A stretch of DNA of 64,000 nt from Nocardia aurea (GTDB taxonomy: Bacteria; Actinomycetota; Actinomycetes; Mycobacteriales; Mycobacteriaceae). The notes beneath the pieces are model-generated. The model made no database searches and had not been told where the DNA came from. It saw nothing but the letters and a program-made list of their open reading frames with translations. A program made the translations under genes and the position numbers. Below are positions 1 to 8,800 of the stretch, one piece after another. Position 1 is the stretch's first letter. Every line of letters begins with the position of its first letter. The DNA is taken from assembly GCF_003123685.1 (NCBI RefSeq), contig NZ_QCYJ01000021.1:1-64000 (forward strand). Direction: 5' to 3'.

Positions 1-2
1 TG

Positions 3-134
3 GCCGTCCTGCGCGCAGGGAGACATCCAGGACCGATCACCGTCACCGTCACCGCCGAGCAGTGCCGACCCCAGCACCTGCATCTCACCGCACAATCCGT
101 CACCGGTACCACCTCCGACTTCACCCATTCCTGA
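3..134 (+). CDS. Possible C-terminal fragment of a protein cut by the window edge
   Basis: One forward frame is open from the window edge to a TGA at 132-134. It encodes 43 residues containing a stretch like PGPITVTVTAEQC followed by alternating hydrophobic residues. The pattern resembles a beta-sandwich tail of the kind found at the end of glycoside hydrolase family 2 enzymes. The fragment is too short to assign a family, and the other two frames here give Pro/Arg-rich translations typical of non-coding frames. The start lies outside the window. Confidence 0.35.
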   Translation, partial: AVLRAGRHPGPITVTVTAEQCRPQHLHLTAQSVTGTTSDFTHS

Positions 135-699
135 AACCGGACAGCGGGCGCACCGCGACCGCCGTCCATCCGCAGCGCGAAGGTCGCGGCTCGTCACGGC
201 CGGTGTTCGGGCAATGGGACCGGCTGTGTCATCCACACCGCGGTAACCGTGTGCCCGTCCGGGATATCGGTCCCCTCCGCATTCCGGTCGGACCGAGATC
301 GCTTGCGCGATGCGCCCGGCACCGATCGCGGCGACATGCTCATCGACGTGCCGACATGCCAGCCGCTCGCGACTACCCCTGTCGCCGTTCAGAACACGGT
401 GCCCGATTCGCTCGGCCGTTGCTCGGGTCGTCACCGTCAACGCGATCGCCCGCCCGCCGGCCCATCGGCACCCTCGATGATCTGATGAGCGAGAAGAGCG
501 CCCGCGGGCTGGCCACGTACCAGGTCGGTGTGGGCTGGACGCTCGGAACTGATGACCGTCGTAGTAGTCTCTTTCAGGTTTCGACTGATTCGGTGCTTCC
601 ACACGTGAAAAGCCCAGGGTAGCGACAGCCGTCCGCGGCGGAGTCGACGGCGCGGCCGGCGTCGGGCACGGCGCCGTCACCTGGTGTTACGGTGAGTTC
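135..699. other. No supported gene
   Basis: This stretch is open in places on the forward strand, but the translations are Arg/Pro/His-rich and look like out-of-frame reading of GC-rich DNA. No ribosome binding site, repeat or RNA gene stands out. It probably contains the promoter of the gene that starts at 700. Confidence 0.4.
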
Positions 700-1284
700 G
701 TGTTCGACTTTGCCCGCCTCGACGCGGCGGTCCTCCTTACGCTCCGCGTCTGTATCGCGGAACTTCGTGACGCGGACGACTCGCTCGCGATGGTGGCCTG
801 CGGCATGGTCGAAGACCTCACCGGGTTCTTTGTTGCCGGAGCCGGTGCGACTTGGGTAGCCGGGCTCGAGGGGGCGAATGCGGGTAAGGCGGAGTTGGTC
901 TGGAGTCCATCGGAGTGGCCGCTGTTCGCCAAAGATCCGGACGACACCGCGCCAGGTCGCGTAACGCGCGCGATCTGGGCGCTCTCCGGCACTCATACGA
1001 TCATCGATGGGACCGGGCAAGAGCTGGAGGCGGACGCCTACGCCGCCCTCCGGCGGCAATACGAGAACCGGATCGTGCGCGCGATTCAGCAGATGCAGGC
1101 GGGCGGCGAACTTCGCGATGCCGCGGGGAATGACGTGTGGATCTGGCTGCACTCTGCGGACGACGCTGATCCCGAACTCGACGAGCGCAGCTTTGCCGCT
1201 CTGCAGGTCATCGAACTCGCCCGCGATTTCGATGACCGTTTCGGCGCCGGGGGCGATCGGCTGCTCGCGCGTATCAGTGTCTGA
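700..1284 (+). CDS. Hypothetical protein, 194 aa (possibly DUF4303-like)
   Basis: The gene starts at a GTG and encodes a soluble, acidic 194-residue protein without signal peptide or membrane segment. The composition is balanced and GC is concentrated at third codon positions, so it looks like a real gene. The combination of an aromatic-rich beta segment near residues 40-55, a W-S-P-S-E-W motif near residue 68 and a helical C-terminal half recalls DUF4303-type proteins, but I am not certain of that family. The 3' end overlaps the converging gene by 11 bases. No function is proposed. Confidence 0.7.
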   Translation: MFDFARLDAAVLLTLRVCIAELRDADDSLAMVACGMVEDLTGFFVAGAGATWVAGLEGANAGKAELVWSPSEWPLFAKDPDDTAPGRVTRAIWALSGTHTIIDGTGQELEADAYAALRRQYENRIVRAIQQMQAGGELRDAAGNDVWIWLHSADDADPELDERSFAALQVIELARDFDDRFGAGGDRLLARISV

Positions 1285-2647
1285 GGGGCCGGAGTCCGAT
1301 TATTGTTTGGGCGCTGGCGTAAGTGTAGTGGCCCTCACCGTGTGCGGCGAGTTGGCCGAATCCGGTGAGAGCCTCGGTGTCGGTGTTCACGGCGAGGAAT
1401 GGAATGTCCCAGGAGAGGGCGCCGGTTCTGGGGTCGATTGCCCAGAGTCCGGTGTAATCGGAGAGGACTATGGTGTGGCCGTCCCAGCCCAGGATCGTGC
1501 CGAAGCGGGTGGTGTCGGTCCGCCATAGCCGGTGTCCGGTGCGTAGGTCGAGGCCGGTTGTGTTGTGCGCGTCGGTGTCTTGCAGGAGGGCGACGTCGCC
1601 GAAGATCGCCGCTGCGGTGCCGGTCGTGGCGTCGGTTTCCCGAGGTGCGGAAATCAGGCCGGAGTAGGTCCAGAGGAGGCTGCCGGTGCGGCGGTCATAG
1701 CCGCTGTCGCCGAGCAGGACGGGGACGGTGTCGTCGGTGGGGAGGTCGATCGAAAGTGTCTGGGCGACTCCGCTATTGGATGTGGCAATGGTGCGGCCGG
1801 TGCGGTCGAGGAGGTCGCTGCCGGTGACTTCGTCGCCGCCGCATCCTGTTCGGGCGCGCACGAGCAATGCGCCGCTGGTTGCGTCGGCATCGGTGCATCG
1901 GTCCCGAGTGGTGGTCCAGGTCGGCTTCCCGCTGGCGAGGTCGAACCCGGCGATATCCGCGCCGAGGGTGAAGACGCCCTGGCCGTGGGATACGTCCAAG
2001 GCGTCGAAGAGCGGGTCTTCCCACAACGCACCCATGTCGAATGCCCGAGACCAGTACGCATCCGGGTCGGCGAGGGTGCCGGCGTGGACGCGCACGTCGT
2101 CGGACTCGATGTCGCCCTCGGCGACGTACACGCGATCATCGAGTGTCGCGATGGCGAAGGGAAACCACGTCGTCGGTGTGCGGGTGGCATCTCCGGTGGT
2201 GAGGTCGTAGCCGACGATTACTCGGTCATAGCCGAAACATACGACCTGGCCATCGACAGGGGTGGATCCGCAACCGGTCAGGTCCGCGGCGGGGGTCTGC
2301 CAGCGCTTCGCGCCGGTGCCGGCATCGATGCCGACCAGCACCGGATCTCGCAGGTACCCGTCGTCCGGCACACCGAGCACCGTCACAATTGTGTTGCCAC
2401 CGTCGACGAATCCTGTTCCGACGGTATCGAATTCGGTGCCCGCTCGCGGATCGCGAAACTCCGCGCCTGCTCGTCCGAACCCGGCGGCGCTTGTCGACCA
2501 CGCGAGGCCGGGAGCGGAGTCCACGGTACCGGTGATCTTGCGCGTGGTGTCCTCGGGTTGTGAATGGACCACCACCGCACCGGCAGTGGTGACTACGGCC
2601 GCCGCGGCGGCGAGCACGAGGTTGCGCAGCCCGGGAATCGTTCTCAT
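1274..2647 (-). CDS. Secreted beta-propeller (PQQ-like repeat) protein
   Basis: The 457-residue protein begins with an Arg residue and a 20-residue hydrophobic stretch (residues 8-28), a signal peptide or signal anchor. The rest consists of repeats in which a strand ending in G-x-D-x-x-T-G is followed by a Trp, for example GIDAGTGAKRW, GYDLTTGD, GFDLASGKPTW, GLDLRTGHRLW and AIDPRTGALSW. This is the blade signature of PQQ-like (BamB/quinoprotein-like) beta-propellers. No PQQ ligand set is evident, so a structural or binding role on the cell surface is more likely than dehydrogenase activity. Its ATG overlaps the stop of the upstream gene (ATGA at 2644-2647), so the two are probably translationally coupled. 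Confidence 0.8.
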   Translation of the reverse strand: MRTIPGLRNLVLAAAAAVVTTAGAVVVHSQPEDTTRKITGTVDSAPGLAWSTSAAGFGRAGAEFRDPRAGTEFDTVGTGFVDGGNTIVTVLGVPDDGYLRDPVLVGIDAGTGAKRWQTPAADLTGCGSTPVDGQVVCFGYDRVIVGYDLTTGDATRTPTTWFPFAIATLDDRVYVAEGDIESDDVRVHAGTLADPDAYWSRAFDMGALWEDPLFDALDVSHGQGVFTLGADIAGFDLASGKPTWTTTRDRCTDADATSGALLVRARTGCGGDEVTGSDLLDRTGRTIATSNSGVAQTLSIDLPTDDTVPVLLGDSGYDRRTGSLLWTYSGLISAPRETDATTGTAAAIFGDVALLQDTDAHNTTGLDLRTGHRLWRTDTTRFGTILGWDGHTIVLSDYTGLWAIDPRTGALSWDIPFLAVNTDTEALTGFGQLAAHGEGHYTYASAQTIIGLRPLRH

Positions 2648-3978
2648 CGCGACACCTCCAGTCCCGGATTCGAGGCGATCGCCTCGAGTAGCTCGAACGG
2701 CAACGGCTCGGCGGGACCATCGCCGGAGGTGACCTGGATCCGGGTCCCGGACGGGTGGGTGACGGTCACCGCGCGGGTCGTTTGCGTGGAGGGTGACGGC
2801 TCCGTCGCTGTGATTCGCGATTCGCGCGTCTCGACCACCGTCCCGTCCGGCAGTCGACGGGACGTCGCGCCGTCATCCGACGAAAGCTCTTGCGGGAGAG
2901 GCTGCCCGGTCGTGATCGCCACGCTCAACCGCGACTGACGGCCAGGTGTGGTTACCCGAACTACCTGGCATACCCCACCGCTGCTTGCTGGTAGCAGCGC
3001 CCCCAGCGGCGGGTCGAGGGTCGAGCCGTCGAGTGGGATCTGCGCGAGGACCGCGTCCCATCGACGAGCCTGGGCCTGATCGATCGCGGGGGAGGACTCC
3101 GCCCAGATATCGCAGGGCTGCGGTGGGTTCGGCGTTCCGGGCGGAACCGGTGCGGTGACGCGGATTCCGGGGACGGTGACGAGCGCGACGAGATCATCGA
3201 TGGTCAGCGGGAAGGTTCCGGTATAGCCGCTTCCGTCCGCGGCGTCGTCGGTGGCGTAGGCGTGGGCGACGGAGCCGTCGGGCAGGTAAGCGGTGGCCGA
3301 GCGCGAAAGGGCGCGAACACCGTTCGTCTCGGACCAGGTGTCGTGGGTATCGACGATCGTGCCGTCGGGAAGGCGGCGTCGCTCGTCGAGATCGCCGGCG
3401 ACGCACGGCGGGATCGGTCCGGTGGACTCGCGCACGGTCACCGACAGCGAGCCCGATCGGTCGCCGCGCAGCAGCGTGGCGCGTGCGTCGGTCCAACCGC
3501 CGAACCTCTTGTCCTCCGTGGGGTCGTCGATCGGCTGGAATACCAGTGACCGATCCACCGGCGCGAAGGCGATCTCGACACCAGCGGGCAGCGCCGCACG
3601 CAGCGCCTGCGTCATCGAGACGGCCTTGGGCCCGGAGAACCACGGATAGGACGGGTTGTCGTATCCGGGTTCTTCGAAGGTAACCATCGAAAACCCTTGC
3701 CCTGGCTGCGGCGGCTCCACGACATCACAACCCGGGATCTGCACCGGAAATGTCACCGGCGGAGTGACATACGAATATTCGGCCGGTTCCGGCGGCGGCT
3801 CCGTAGTGGTGGGGGTGATCGGCGCGGTCGTCAACTCCGGCTCCCGCTCGTACAGCAGCCCGGCGATCAGGTAGCCGGTCGCGACGATCGCCACACACGT
3901 CAAACCCACCGTCCAGTGCTGAACGGCGAGGGAGGGTGCGGTCGCGTCCTTGTCATCACCGTTTTCCATGTCCTGCAT
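2644..3978 (-). CDS. Membrane-anchored hypothetical protein with proline/threonine-rich linker
   Basis: From the start chosen here the protein has 444 residues: a short charged N-terminus, one transmembrane helix near residues 18-40 (LTCVAIVATGYLIAGLL), a Thr/Pro/Glu-rich linker and a C-terminal extracytoplasmic part of about 370 residues. The C-terminal part appears to contain two related halves, each with a cysteine-containing segment and a strand ending in RRLPDGT, for example RRRLPDGTIVDTHDTW and SRRLPDGTVVETRESR. The reading frame stays open upstream to 4368, but that extension is Ser/Pro/Arg-rich and looks non-coding. ATG codons at 3969 and 4005 are alternatives. It is coupled to the downstream propeller gene, which suggests a surface complex. 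Function unknown. Confidence 0.65.
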   Translation of the reverse strand: MQDMENGDDKDATAPSLAVQHWTVGLTCVAIVATGYLIAGLLYEREPELTTAPITPTTTEPPPEPAEYSYVTPPVTFPVQIPGCDVVEPPQPGQGFSMVTFEEPGYDNPSYPWFSGPKAVSMTQALRAALPAGVEIAFAPVDRSLVFQPIDDPTEDKRFGGWTDARATLLRGDRSGSLSVTVRESTGPIPPCVAGDLDERRRLPDGTIVDTHDTWSETNGVRALSRSATAYLPDGSVAHAYATDDAADGSGYTGTFPLTIDDLVALVTVPGIRVTAPVPPGTPNPPQPCDIWAESSPAIDQAQARRWDAVLAQIPLDGSTLDPPLGALLPASSGGVCQVVRVTTPGRQSRLSVAITTGQPLPQELSSDDGATSRRLPDGTVVETRESRITATEPSPSTQTTRAVTVTHPSGTRIQVTSGDGPAEPLPFELLEAIASNPGLEVSR

Positions 3979-4406
3979 TGTGTCTGCCCGTTCGCGGCTG
4001 CTCATGCCCCAAGTTCTGGGTGAGCTCGGCGGCGTGCTCGAGCTTGCCCGGATCGACCCGGGATCTGAGAAACGTCGAGGTAGCCGATCAGCAGTTGTGG
4101 GAGTCGGGGTCCCGGGCGAGGTCGAATTCTCGGTCGACGAGTCGGGCAACATCGGTTCGACAACGCTCGACCCGTGCGGTTCGGCCTCGAGAGGACGTAC
4201 CGAATCAGACCACACCCGCACCGGCCGGGACGTCAACGGCGAGGGCACGTTCGCCGACACGTGCAGCGGCGTGACCGAGGGATCGTCGTATCGGGCGGCA
4301 CGCGCTGGACCGGCAAGGAAGTGGTCATTCCTGCCGCGGGCGACGTCAACGGGCGACACCGTCCTCACGCGCGCCGGAGGTGAAACAGGGTGCCGCCGAA
4401 CGCTCG
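3979..4406. other. Gap between the membrane protein and the oxoamine synthase; no clear gene
   Basis: About 430 bases lie between two minus-strand genes. A forward-strand reading contains a protein-like segment near 4290-4370 (WTGKEVVIPAAGDVNG), but it changes frame and has no start or partner, so at most it is a gene remnant. The promoter of the membrane-protein pair should lie here. Confidence 0.35.
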
Positions 4407-5804
4407 TCAGCGCCGACGGTCGGGGAGGGGACCGAGTGACGTCGCGGCCGCGAGGGTCAGATCGGGTATCTGCGCGACGATCGCGAGGACTTCAGCGAGT
4501 TCCCCGACGGTGTCGAGCAGCTGTCGCTCGGTGTGCTCGCTGGTCAGGAAAAAGCGCAACCGCTCGGTGCCCGCGGGCACCACGGGCGACAGGATCGCGC
4601 CCGCGTTGTAACCGCGCTGGAGCATGGCCGCGGCCGCGTATCCGGCGCGGATCTCGCCCGGCACGATGACCGGCACGATCGGGGTGGCCTGCGAATCGGC
4701 GAGATCCATGCCGTGTTCGCGCAGGGCGGCGGTGAACAGCGCGGCATTCGACCACAGGCGGGCCAGCCGGTCGGGTTCGTCGCGCACGACGTCCAGCGCG
4801 GTGTCGACCGCGGCGATGTTGGCGGGGGAAGGTCCCGCGGTGTAGAGCGCCAGCCCGGGGGCCGCGTATTTCAACGCGGCGATCAGCTCGGCGTCCCCCG
4901 CGACGAATCCGCCGGTACTCCCGAGCGCTTTGGACAGGCTGCCCGCCCAGATGTCGACGAGGTCGGCGGGCAGATCGAAATGCTCTCGGCTGCCGAGCCC
5001 GGTCGGTCCGGTGACGCCGATGGCATGTGCCTCGTCGACGAGTACCGCGCAGTCGTAGGTGCGTGCGACGGTGGCGATCTCGGCGATCCGCCCGAGGTCG
5101 CCGTCCATGCTGTAGTGCCCCTCGATGATCACCAGCGCGCGGTCGTACCGGTGGCGCGAGGAACGCAGCAGCGCCGCGAGCGATTCGGGATCGTTGTGCC
5201 GGAAGGCCAGCCTGCGGCATCCGGCCCACTGCGTTCCGGCGACCAGGCTGGCGTGGGCCAGCGAATCACACACCGCCGCATCGCCTTCGCCGAGCAGGAA
5301 GCCGATCACCGCGGCATTGCCGAGGAATCCGCTGGAGGACACCAGCGCCGCGCCCGCCCCGCACGCCTCGGCGAGACGGCGCTCGAGCACCCCGTACAGC
5401 GGTATCTCGCCGGTGACGATGCGGGTGGCCGAGGCGGAGGTGCCGTACCGCGTCGCGGCCTCGTCGGCGGCCCGCACGACGCGCGGGTGCCCGGCCAGCT
5501 CCAGGTAGTTGTAGGAGCTGTAGTTCACCAATTCGCGTCCGCCGGAATGGATGACGGCCCCGTTGTGCCCCTGCGGCGAGAGGAACAGCGGATGCGGAAG
5601 TCCGGTGGTGTCGACCAGGCGCTGGATCGCCGCCTGTTTCTCCAGCGCGTCCACCACGGCGGGATGGTCGGCGAACTGCCTGCCCGGACCCCGTCGCGGT
5701 GCGGGATTCGTCGGCGTCGAGGTCGAGGGCGCGCGCACCGGAGCGACGGCGCGTTCGCGCGCGCCACCGAGGATTCGCCGGGCGATATCGCGTTCGTCGC
5801 TCAC
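4407..5804 (-). CDS. Alpha-oxoamine synthase (KBL/BioF/ALAS-like, PLP-dependent)
   Basis: This 465-residue fold-type I PLP enzyme condenses an amino acid with an acyl thioester and loses CO2, giving an alpha-amino ketone. Visible family features are the PLP-stacking His in DSLAHASLV (residue 184), the DEAHAIGVTGPTG motif (Asp257, His260) and the Schiff-base Lys in SLSKALGSTGG (Lys292). The first 65 residues form a Pro-rich extension. Its GTG overlaps the TGA of the PKS gene upstream (GTGA at 5801-5804), so the enzyme is translationally coupled to the PKS and very probably uses the ACP-bound polyketide as acyl donor. SxtA, PigH and Fum8p apply the same chemistry. The amino acid substrate cannot be read from the sequence. 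A biotin role (BioF) is unlikely in this setting. Confidence 0.9.
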   Translation of the reverse strand: MSDERDIARRILGGARERAVAPVRAPSTSTPTNPAPRRGPGRQFADHPAVVDALEKQAAIQRLVDTTGLPHPLFLSPQGHNGAVIHSGGRELVNYSSYNYLELAGHPRVVRAADEAATRYGTSASATRIVTGEIPLYGVLERRLAEACGAGAALVSSSGFLGNAAVIGFLLGEGDAAVCDSLAHASLVAGTQWAGCRRLAFRHNDPESLAALLRSSRHRYDRALVIIEGHYSMDGDLGRIAEIATVARTYDCAVLVDEAHAIGVTGPTGLGSREHFDLPADLVDIWAGSLSKALGSTGGFVAGDAELIAALKYAAPGLALYTAGPSPANIAAVDTALDVVRDEPDRLARLWSNAALFTAALREHGMDLADSQATPIVPVIVPGEIRAGYAAAAMLQRGYNAGAILSPVVPAGTERLRFFLTSEHTERQLLDTVGELAEVLAIVAQIPDLTLAAATSLGPLPDRRR

Positions 5805-8800
5805 GCGGCCGTCCCCCGGTCGGCCGAGCCGACGATGATCTCGGCGATTCGCGCGCCCGCCTGCGCGAGACTGAACGATCGTCCCAGCTGCATACTGTTC
5901 ATCTCCACGCCGAGCGTCTTGGTCACCAGGGCGCCGAATTCCACGGCCATGAGCGAATCCAGTCCGAGTTCGGGCAGCGGCACCGTCAGGTCGATGGAAT
6001 CGGACGCGACACCCATCACCTCGGCGAGTTGTTCGGCCAGCAGGTAGCCCACCACGGTGGCGCGCTGTCCTTCCTCGAGCGCGCCGATCTCCCCGCGCAG
6101 GCGGCCCGCCGCCGAATCGCCCTCGGACGCCGCGGCGATCAGCTCCGCGACCCGGGCGGTGTGGGCGAGCTGGGGTGCGGCCAGCACCACCTTGCCCCAT
6201 TCCACCGGGATGATCGCGGCCTGCCGGACACCCAGTCGCAGTGCCTCACCGAGGTATTCGGTGCCCTCGTCCATATCTATCGAGTCGAAACCGGCGATCC
6301 GCAGATAGCGCTGGACGTTCTCGTCGGCGTCGACCATCCCGCCGCCCGACATCGCGCCCCAGCCGACGCACAGCACCCGGTCGCCGCCGCGGGCCCACCG
6401 GTCGGCGAACGACTGCAACGCGAGATTGGCCGCGGTGTAGGAGTATTGGCCGATTCCGCCCATGATGGCGCTGCCGGAGGAGTACAGCACGACCAGGTCC
6501 GGCCGCACGCCCTCGGCCGCCAAGGCGGCGTGCAGGGCCTGCGCGCCCACGAGTTTCGGGCGGAAGACCGCGGTCAGGCTCGCGCGGTCCATGGTGGTGA
6601 TGCGCTGGTCGTCCAGCACCCCCGCGACATGGAAGACACCGCGCAGCGGGTGCGGTCCGGTATGGACGCGTGCCACCACCGCGCGCATCGCCGCGGCGTC
6701 GGTGACATCGGCCCGCTCGGCCAGCACCTCCACGCCCTCCGCGCGCCAGGTGTCCAGCTGCGCGCGGGCGATTTCGGTGGTCGGGCCGCTACGCCCGACC
6801 AGCACCAGGTGGCGCGCGCCGCGCCGCACCAGCCATCGCGCGGTGGCCAGGCCGAACGCGCCGTAGCCGCCGGTGATCAGATAGCGTCCGGCGGGTTCGA
6901 CGGGTACATCGGCGGAGGGCGGGCGAACCGGCGGGGTCGCGCCGGTGAGATCGAGCGCGATGCGACCGAGCCGGGTCGAGCGCAGCGCCTCCTCGAAGGC
7001 CGCGGGGAGTTCGTCGACGCCGAATCGGTGATAGGGCAGCGGCCGGTAGGTACCGTCGGCGAGGCGCTCGTTGACCGCCTGCACCCGTGCGATGACCTCG
7101 GCGCGGCGCAACCGCAGCATGCGGTCGAGATCGAAGGAGAAATAGGCGACGTTCTTGTCGAAATTCCGCAGGTCGAGGACGCCGCCGGAATAGATGTCGG
7201 CCTTCCCGATCTCCACGATGCGCCCGAATTCCGCGACCGCCTTGAAATTCTGGTGCACGATCTCGCCGGGCGCGGTGCTGATCACGATGTCGGCCCCGTG
7301 GCCGTCGGTGAGTCCGAGCACATCGTCGACGAAATTCAGCGATCGGGAGTGCAACACCTCGTCGGCGCCCTGTGCGCGCACATGGTCGCGCCGCTCGTCG
7401 GTGCTCGCGGTCCCGATCACCCTGGCGCCGTTGCGCTTGGCCACCTGGATCGCGCACGCGCCGACCCCGCCCGCCGCGCCGTGCACCAGCACGGTCTCGC
7501 CCGCCCGCACCCGGGCGAGGTCGAGCAGCGCGTATTCGGCGGTCACCAGCGACACCGTCGAGGTGCACAATTCGGGCCTGATGGATTCGGCGGCCGGACC
7601 GATCAGTGCCCGGCTCGCGATATGGAAACGCTCGATCATGCCCGGGGAGGCGAGCCCGACCCGGTCACCGACCCGCACGTCGGTGACATCGGGTCCGACC
7701 CGGACCACCGTCCCCGCGCCCTCCATCCCGGGGTGGACACCGAAATGGGTTCCGGCGAGTTCGTCGGCGCCCAGCACCCCGAGCACCTTGAGGGGATCCT
7801 TGAACCCGAGACCGATGGCGGCCATGCGCACCTCGACCTCACCGGGGCCGGGGGCGCGTCGCGTCGCCCGGCGCCAGCCCAACTGCGACAGCACGCGCGA
7901 GCGCGGGATGTCGAGGGCGAAATTCGCCTCCGGATCGGTGAGCGGTTCTGGTCGATCGCGTTCGGCCAGCCGCTCCGGTAGCGCGCGCGTCACGACGGTG
8001 GACCACCGCAGACCCTTGCGCAGCAGGACCTCGTCGGTGTCGTCGGCGCAGAACGCCCCCGGCACGGCGAGTTCGGCGAGCAGTTCCGGCTCGGAGGTCT
8101 CCGGTTCGATGTCGACGAGTCGCCAGCGCAGCGGCGGTTGCTCGTTCAGCAGTACTCGCCGTGCCCCCGCGAGCGCGGCATGGTCGGGATTCGGCGGTCG
8201 CGAATCGTCGGTGTGCGCGAAGGCGCCCTCGGTGACCAGGGTGACGTGCAGCGAACCGTCCCCGGTCAACGGCAGCGGTTCGGGATGCGACGCGTCCACG
8301 ACGCGTTCGACGGTCAGCGCGAGTCTGCTCAGCAGCCACAGATCCGTCACCGGATCGGATTCCGCGCCCGCGACGACACAGACGTGCACACGCTCGACAC
8401 CCTCGGTGGCCTGCGCCGCGACCAGTGTTCGCGCCAGTGTGTCCTCGAACTCGGCCTGCGGCGCCGCGGTGTCGAGCACCCGGGCGCGGGCCGTCGAGCG
8501 CGCGATCTGTGCGACGCGGCGCGGCGCGGCGCCCGCGAGCGGGACGACCACGGTGTACGCGCGGGCGGGCGACGGCAGACCGGCGAGCTCGACCGGGTCG
8601 CGCAGCGTCCAGGTCTCCTCGTAGTACAGGCTTTCCAGCCGACGCAGCCGTCCGCCACCGAACGGGACCGCCTGGAATCTCGCGCCGACGATGTGCAGCA
8701 CGAGTCGGTGATCGGAATCCAGGACGCAGACCTCGGCGCGCAGCGGTTCGGTGAGTCGGGCGACCACCACGACTCGTTCCGGTATCGGCGCGAACATGCG

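Noticed and set aside
3979..4368. N-terminal extension of the membrane-anchored protein up to 4368
   Set aside because: The extension is Ser/Pro/Arg-rich with no conserved pattern and would place the membrane helix at residue 148; the starts near 3969-4005 give a normal signal-anchor topology.
4407..5804. Assignment of the oxoamine synthase as BioF of biotin synthesis
   Set aside because: It overlaps a PKS gene and no bioA, bioD or bioB neighbour is present.
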